Source of the DNA: Benincasa hispida
Taxonomy: Eukaryota; Streptophyta; Magnoliopsida; Cucurbitales; Cucurbitaceae
NCBI RefSeq assembly: GCF_009727055.1
Contig: NC_052350.1
Location: 31,871,211 to 31,935,210 of the forward strand
Direction of reading: 5' to 3'
DNA: 64,000 bases
Both the position numbers and the translations under genes were made by a program. Position 1 is the first letter of the stretch. Every line of letters starts with the position of its first letter. Positions 60,781 to 64,000 of the stretch are shown in pieces. The notes below the pieces were generated by a model. The model searched no databases, was not told the origin of the DNA, and saw only the letters and a program-made list of their open reading frames with translations.

Positions 60781-61821
60781 TTTAGCTACTACGAACATTG
60801 TTCGTCTCCGTGAAACTTCTACACGTTTTTTCCAGATTTTCCCCAAAATAATTTCCCATATTTTTCTCAGTTCTTCAATCCTTTCTTCAGCTATAACGCA
60901 TTTCACATAACTTCTCTATACTTAGCCGAATTTTTCCGAAATTTCCCAAACTCAATTTCCATATTTTTCTTTTTCAAATCCCCATTCCTTCTTCACCATT
61001 CCACACTAACTTTCTCATCAACCTACTTATTATACAAATTTCATTACAATTTTACCAACTAAAGCTCAACTTAATTTATTCAAAGAAAATCTACTTAACA
61101 CTTAGAAATTTCCTTCCCCTTAACTGAGGATTTAACTTTCACTTAGTTAATTCCCTTTAACACTTGCTTAAGTAAGGGAAATAGAAATCCGGATTTCACA
61201 TTCAGTGCTCGAGCTTTACTAAACGATCGTATAGACGATCGCTTAGCTTTTCCTACACGATCGTATACTTCACCTAAACGATCAAGCATTTTGTATATAC
61301 GAAAGATGAGTCTTTCTCCCACTAGCTTGATCATTGTATACAATCTCTTTTCCTCCTCCCCTCTACCAAATTCGAACAGAGCCCACTCTTTGGATTCTCA
61401 CTCCAAGAATACTGAGGGTTCCAAGTGGTGGTGTCATCCGTTTTCTTCATCTGTTCGTGTGGAGACTGTTCTTTGTAGAAGATTGGGTGTTGTTGAATGA
61501 TAGCTTTCCGTTCCAGCGAAAACGAGACTTGCTGTGAAGAAAGTCTTCAACTGATATGTTCTCTCGGTCTCTTGTTTATTTATCCTTTAAGGATGCCAGT
61601 AATTTAACACTGTTAATGCATATCTATATGTGTGAATGTATGTGTGGAAATTCTGTCACAATGATTTGGAAAGATCCGCTTCCGCTTATAGGTACTTTTG
61701 TATAAGAGTTCCTTCAAGTTGTGTATCACACTCTCTATCACTGATAGTCTGTGATAGACATCTATCACTATCTATTTACCAGTGATAGACAATGATAGAT
61801 TTGTTACCATTCTCACTAATA

Positions 61822-62077
61822 TAATTGTTTTCATGTATTTTTTCAAGAATGTACACTGCTTTAAAGATTGATGAAAATGGACATTTTAAATTATGTTTCA
61901 TGGCTATTGGTGCATCTATTGAGGGGTGGAGGTACTTTAGACCTACGATATATGTTGATGACACGTTTTTTAAGTCTAAGTTTGGTGGTACTCTATTATC
62001 AGCTTCAGCACTAGATGGAAACAATAATATCTTTCCCCTTGCATTTGCTATCATAGATTCTAAAAATGATGTGTTAT
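61822..62077 (+). pseudogene. MULE transposase catalytic-core fragment, part 3
   Basis: The plus frame reads HFKLCFMAIGASIEGWRYFR, then PTIYVDDTFFKSKFGGTLLS and DGNNNIFPLAFAIIDSKND. This is the MULE core context F-M-x-x-G-A-S-I-x-G-W-x-x-C-R-P-x-I-x-V-D-G-T-F-L-K. The usual D-G-T is D-D-T here and the Cys before R-P is Phe. The frame is open for about 80 codons up to the Athila LTR at 62078, which cuts it in mid-domain. Confidence 0.8.
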
Positions 62078-63733
62078 TAATAACGGGCAAAAATGCACAT
62101 TATCATAGTGCTAAGTTCTTAAACAATGTTGGCTTGCGTTGATAAAATATGATAAATTGCATCCATTAAGCATTAAATTTATAATATTGTGGTCGCATGC
62201 GTTCATCACATAAGAATGGTTGATTTTTGTATTTTTATGCAGAATATGCGATGACGCAAGGCGGAAATTGTGATCATAGGAAATCACTGGTCGAGCGCAT
62301 CATTACTGCAGGGCTTTGTGATGATCGTGTTTGCAAACATTCGCTCGAGAAGGATTGCCGCAACTTGGTTGGTGCAACATGGTGGACACATCTGGGTGAA
62401 AGGTTTAATTAATCACGATGGGACAGAAAGCTGATGACAGTCGAATCCGAATTAAGTTGACAACCGCTAACGACAACAAGTACATTTAGCTTTTCGGTGA
62501 CAAATATTCAGCGCATGAGTCAATGAATTAAAGCCATTCCATCTGTGCAATCATGAGAGAAAAGCCACCGTTCACCCTAGAAGTTTTATAAATACTAAAG
62601 GCATCCTTCAGAAAAAGAGGTTCCACCAGTTCACAAGTCTGTTCTTAGATTTTTCTTTTATTTTAAGGCAGATGCAAGAAGGGAAGGTTGTGCTCATAGA
62701 TCGTTCCCGTAAGCTTGAGAGAGCGCCGGAAGCTTCAAGGACAGAGAGAGGGTTGACGCCTGCGAAAGCAGGAACTTCTTTGGAACCAAATAAAGATTCA
62801 CAGTGTAAAAACCTCGGTCAGCAAGGAATTGCTACCAGGCTCTTTACCTTTAACTTTCGTTGTTATTTTGTACTCAAACTCATTTATAAAAATGGAATTG
62901 AATTCTCTATATCTGTTCACTCTTTGTTATTCACGCATGAATAGCTAAATCTGTTGAATGGGTTGAGAAGTATTTAGCTAGCACAACTAGAGAATCTTCA
63001 TTCTATGCGATTATCTTGTATTATGTATGCTTCATTCGTTCATTAGAGTTACTCGGGAGGGTAGTCTAAGGATAAGATCTAGGCTTGGGAAGGTCAGGCC
63101 AAAATCTAAGCTCGGGAGAATCAGATTAGAATGCATAATCAAGAGATATGAGCTTAGGAATAAACATTATTTGCAATTAACGCATCGCATGCATCCTAGA
63201 GATAGGATATGATTGTATGCGGTCACCTTGCCTTTATGCATTTTGCATCATCGCATAGGGAAAGAGTAGAAACTTAGGAATAAGCTCTATGGATACTTTT
63301 GCATTCAACACATGCATCCTAGACTTAGGAGCATCGCATTTGCATTGGAAAATGACTTGTTGTGCATGGTTGTAGCATGATCGCATAGTCTGAAGCATTC
63401 CCAAGTAACACTAGCTAAAGACCTTCTCAACCCCTTCATCCGCATACTCAGTGCATCTATCACACAATTGAATTTTCTCAAATCTGCCGCATTTGTTTAT
63501 CTTTCATTAACGCAATCAATAACAAACCAACAATTAATTGAGTTACCGGTTACCGCAAAGTTTTCTAAAAATTACCACTGCAACCTGTTTTCACAAGTCC
63601 CTGAGTTCGACCCTGGACTTACTAGGAAACTCAGTAGAGTTTATACTTGTATTTCGTTGAGGAAACTTGAGTGCTCAATGCAATTTCATCATCGCATAAC
63701 ATCCATAATTTCACTTTGTAAAACCAAGCATCA
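62078..63733 (+). repeat. 5' LTR of the right-edge Athila element
   Basis: 1656 bp. Collinear with LTRs A, B and C, for example TTATAAATACTAAAGGC near 62586 (TATA context), GAATTGCTACCAGGCTCTTT near 62826, and GAGTTCGACCCTGGACTTAC near 63604. The right end is fixed by the adjacent primer-binding site. Confidence 0.85.
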
Positions 63734-63739
63734 AGTTTT

Positions 63740-63757
63740 TGGAGCCGTTGCCGGGGA
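63740..63757 (+). other. Primer-binding site, tRNA-Asp type
   Basis: TGGAGCCGTTGCCGGGGA differs by one base from the perfect complement of the tRNA-Asp 3' end (TGGCGCCGTTGCCGGGGA). It lies 6 bp after the LTR. The mismatch would weaken priming, which fits decay. Confidence 0.8.
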
Positions 63758-63903
63758 CTTCGGCAAAATAGTGTGCTAATGGTAATTTTTCTGATTTCTT
63801 TGCAGACTCTCAATCTCTAGTGAATTACGACCTGGAGATTGAAAGGACGTTTAGACGAAGATTAAGAGACCGCCAACAGCAACAACACTCAGATAAAGAA
63901 GAG

Positions 63904-64000
63904 ATGGCGAAGCAACCTTGAAACAGAGCACCAAACGAAAACAACGTCATGGCGAATCCAATCCTGCTAGCAAACGATCGCAATAGACCCATTAGGGATT
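63904..64000 (+). pseudogene. Athila gag N-terminus with early stop, cut by window edge
   Basis: ATG at 63904 reads MAKQP, then TGA at 63919-63921, then in the same frame NRAPNENNV, a second Met at 63949 and ANPILLANDRNRPIRD. It matches the gag start at 44863 (MAEQPEERAENANNIMANSI then LLANDRNRPIRD). The stop replaces an expected Glu or Arg codon. Translation could only restart at 63949. Incomplete at the edge. Confidence 0.75.

Larger units (their letters stand above)
58448..61200 (-). mobile_element. Gypsy-like solo LTR (copy 2), minus orientation
   Basis: On the minus strand it starts TGTGAAATCCGGATTTC and ends GGGTGGTGACA. The flanking 5-mers are TTTAG (58443-58447) and TTCAG (61201-61205), 4 of 5. 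It matches copy 1 throughout, including TAAGGGAAATAG/TTAAGTAAG near the start, the GA-rich array, the TATA region (minus, 60050-60057, TATATATA), and the motif CTCTGATACCA at 58558-58568 (TGGTATCAGAG on the minus strand). It lies only 93 bp from copy 3. Non-coding. Confidence 0.8.
54269..61716 (+). mobile_element. Solo copia-type LTR D, TSD AGTTG, containing two gypsy-like solo LTRs
   Basis: It starts TGTTGGGATTGATGCCCTAA and ends ATAAGAGTTCCTTCA, with a perfect TSD AGTTG (54264-54268 and 61717-61721). It is the same family as the solo LTR at 33450-35406. Its own pieces are 54269-55723, 58355-58447 and 61201-61716, about 2.05 kb in total. It interrupts the second MULE. Confidence 0.85.
47639..62077 (+). 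mobile_element. Second MULE, plus strand, split by several LTR insertions
   Basis: MULE-transposase fragments occur in collinear order at 48220-48746, 53920-54160 and 61822-62077, separated by an Athila LTR nest and a copia-type LTR, each with matching 5-bp TSDs. The palindromic GATAGAGCTC/TGTCTATCA repeat lies at 47815-48215 and again on both sides of the copia-type LTR (54180-54263 and 61725-61805), which supports a single host element. Its own ends are not visible; the right part would lie beyond the Athila element starting at 62078. Confidence 0.65.
62078..64000 (+). mobile_element. Athila-lineage element, 5' part, running off the right edge
   Basis: 5' LTR 62078-63733, which starts TAATAACGGGC (usual TGATAACGGGC, one change) and ends AAACCAAGCATCA. 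A tRNA-Asp-type primer site (TGGAGCCGTTGCCGGGGA, 63740-63757) follows, then a gag start at 63904. Inserted in the second MULE's transposase. Its internal region, 3' LTR and TSD lie outside the window. Confidence 0.85.

Noticed and set aside
60256..60906. 216-codon minus frame and 116-codon plus frame
   Set aside because: The same GA-rich array in LTR copy 2. There is no domain, and the frame is not conserved with copy 1.

Overview
This is plant nuclear DNA: AT-rich, with GT-AG introns, LTR retrotransposons of both superfamilies, a LINE, MULEs and a hAT-type MITE. The LTR and MULE families look like those I associate with Cucurbitaceae, but that placement comes from memory and is untested. No prokaryotic gene, CRISPR array, rRNA or tRNA gene was found.

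Layout. Positions 1-2617 hold the only ordinary host gene: the last four exons, plus strand, of a plastid protein resembling pTAC3. It enters from beyond the left edge and appears to have a GC-AG intron. Positions 2618-6500 are AT-rich intergenic DNA with a coding-like remnant and a diverged duplication. A 5'-truncated LINE with target-site duplications (TSDs) lies at 6501-7824. From about 8371 to 17540 there is a decayed MULE-like element with inverted ends. It carries broken transposase and plant-mobile-domain (PMD) sequence, a 730-bp N gap, and a solo LTR at 11650-14304. A smaller MULE-like element with a 10-bp TSD occupies 17980-20009.

Positions 20978-37270 are one decayed Ty1/copia element on the minus strand. 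Nested in it are an Athila-type LTR (24446-28616, TSD AGTAC), a solo LTR (33450-35406, TSD AATTT) and a MITE (36192-36763). After a gypsy-like LTR (about 37554-39799), an old copia-type LTR contains an Athila-lineage element at 40043-46535 (TSD ATTAG) that keeps gag and protease but shows no polymerase. From 47639 a second MULE is split by three nested Athila solo LTRs (48747-53918), by a copia-type LTR (54269-61716, TSD AGTTG) that itself holds two gypsy-like solo LTRs, and by an Athila element that starts at 62078 and runs off the right edge.

How the parts relate. Apart from the first 2.6 kb, the window is a layered transposon graveyard. The insertion order can be read from TSDs, and every transposon reading frame seen is broken. 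Most LTRs are solo, which points to frequent LTR-LTR recombination.

Assembly caution. Four exact copies of the 38-bp Nextera (Tn5 mosaic-end) mate-pair junction adapter sit in the sequence at 6989, 41563, 41722 and 50516. Two are flanked by false tandem duplications, and the two near 41.6 kb bracket a misplaced LTR piece. These, the N gap and a run of 26 C mark places where the assembly should not be trusted. I found no convincing new biological system. The most interesting biological signal is a 28-bp hairpin with a GAAA loop at the start of every Athila-type LTR, with paired base changes between diverged copies.
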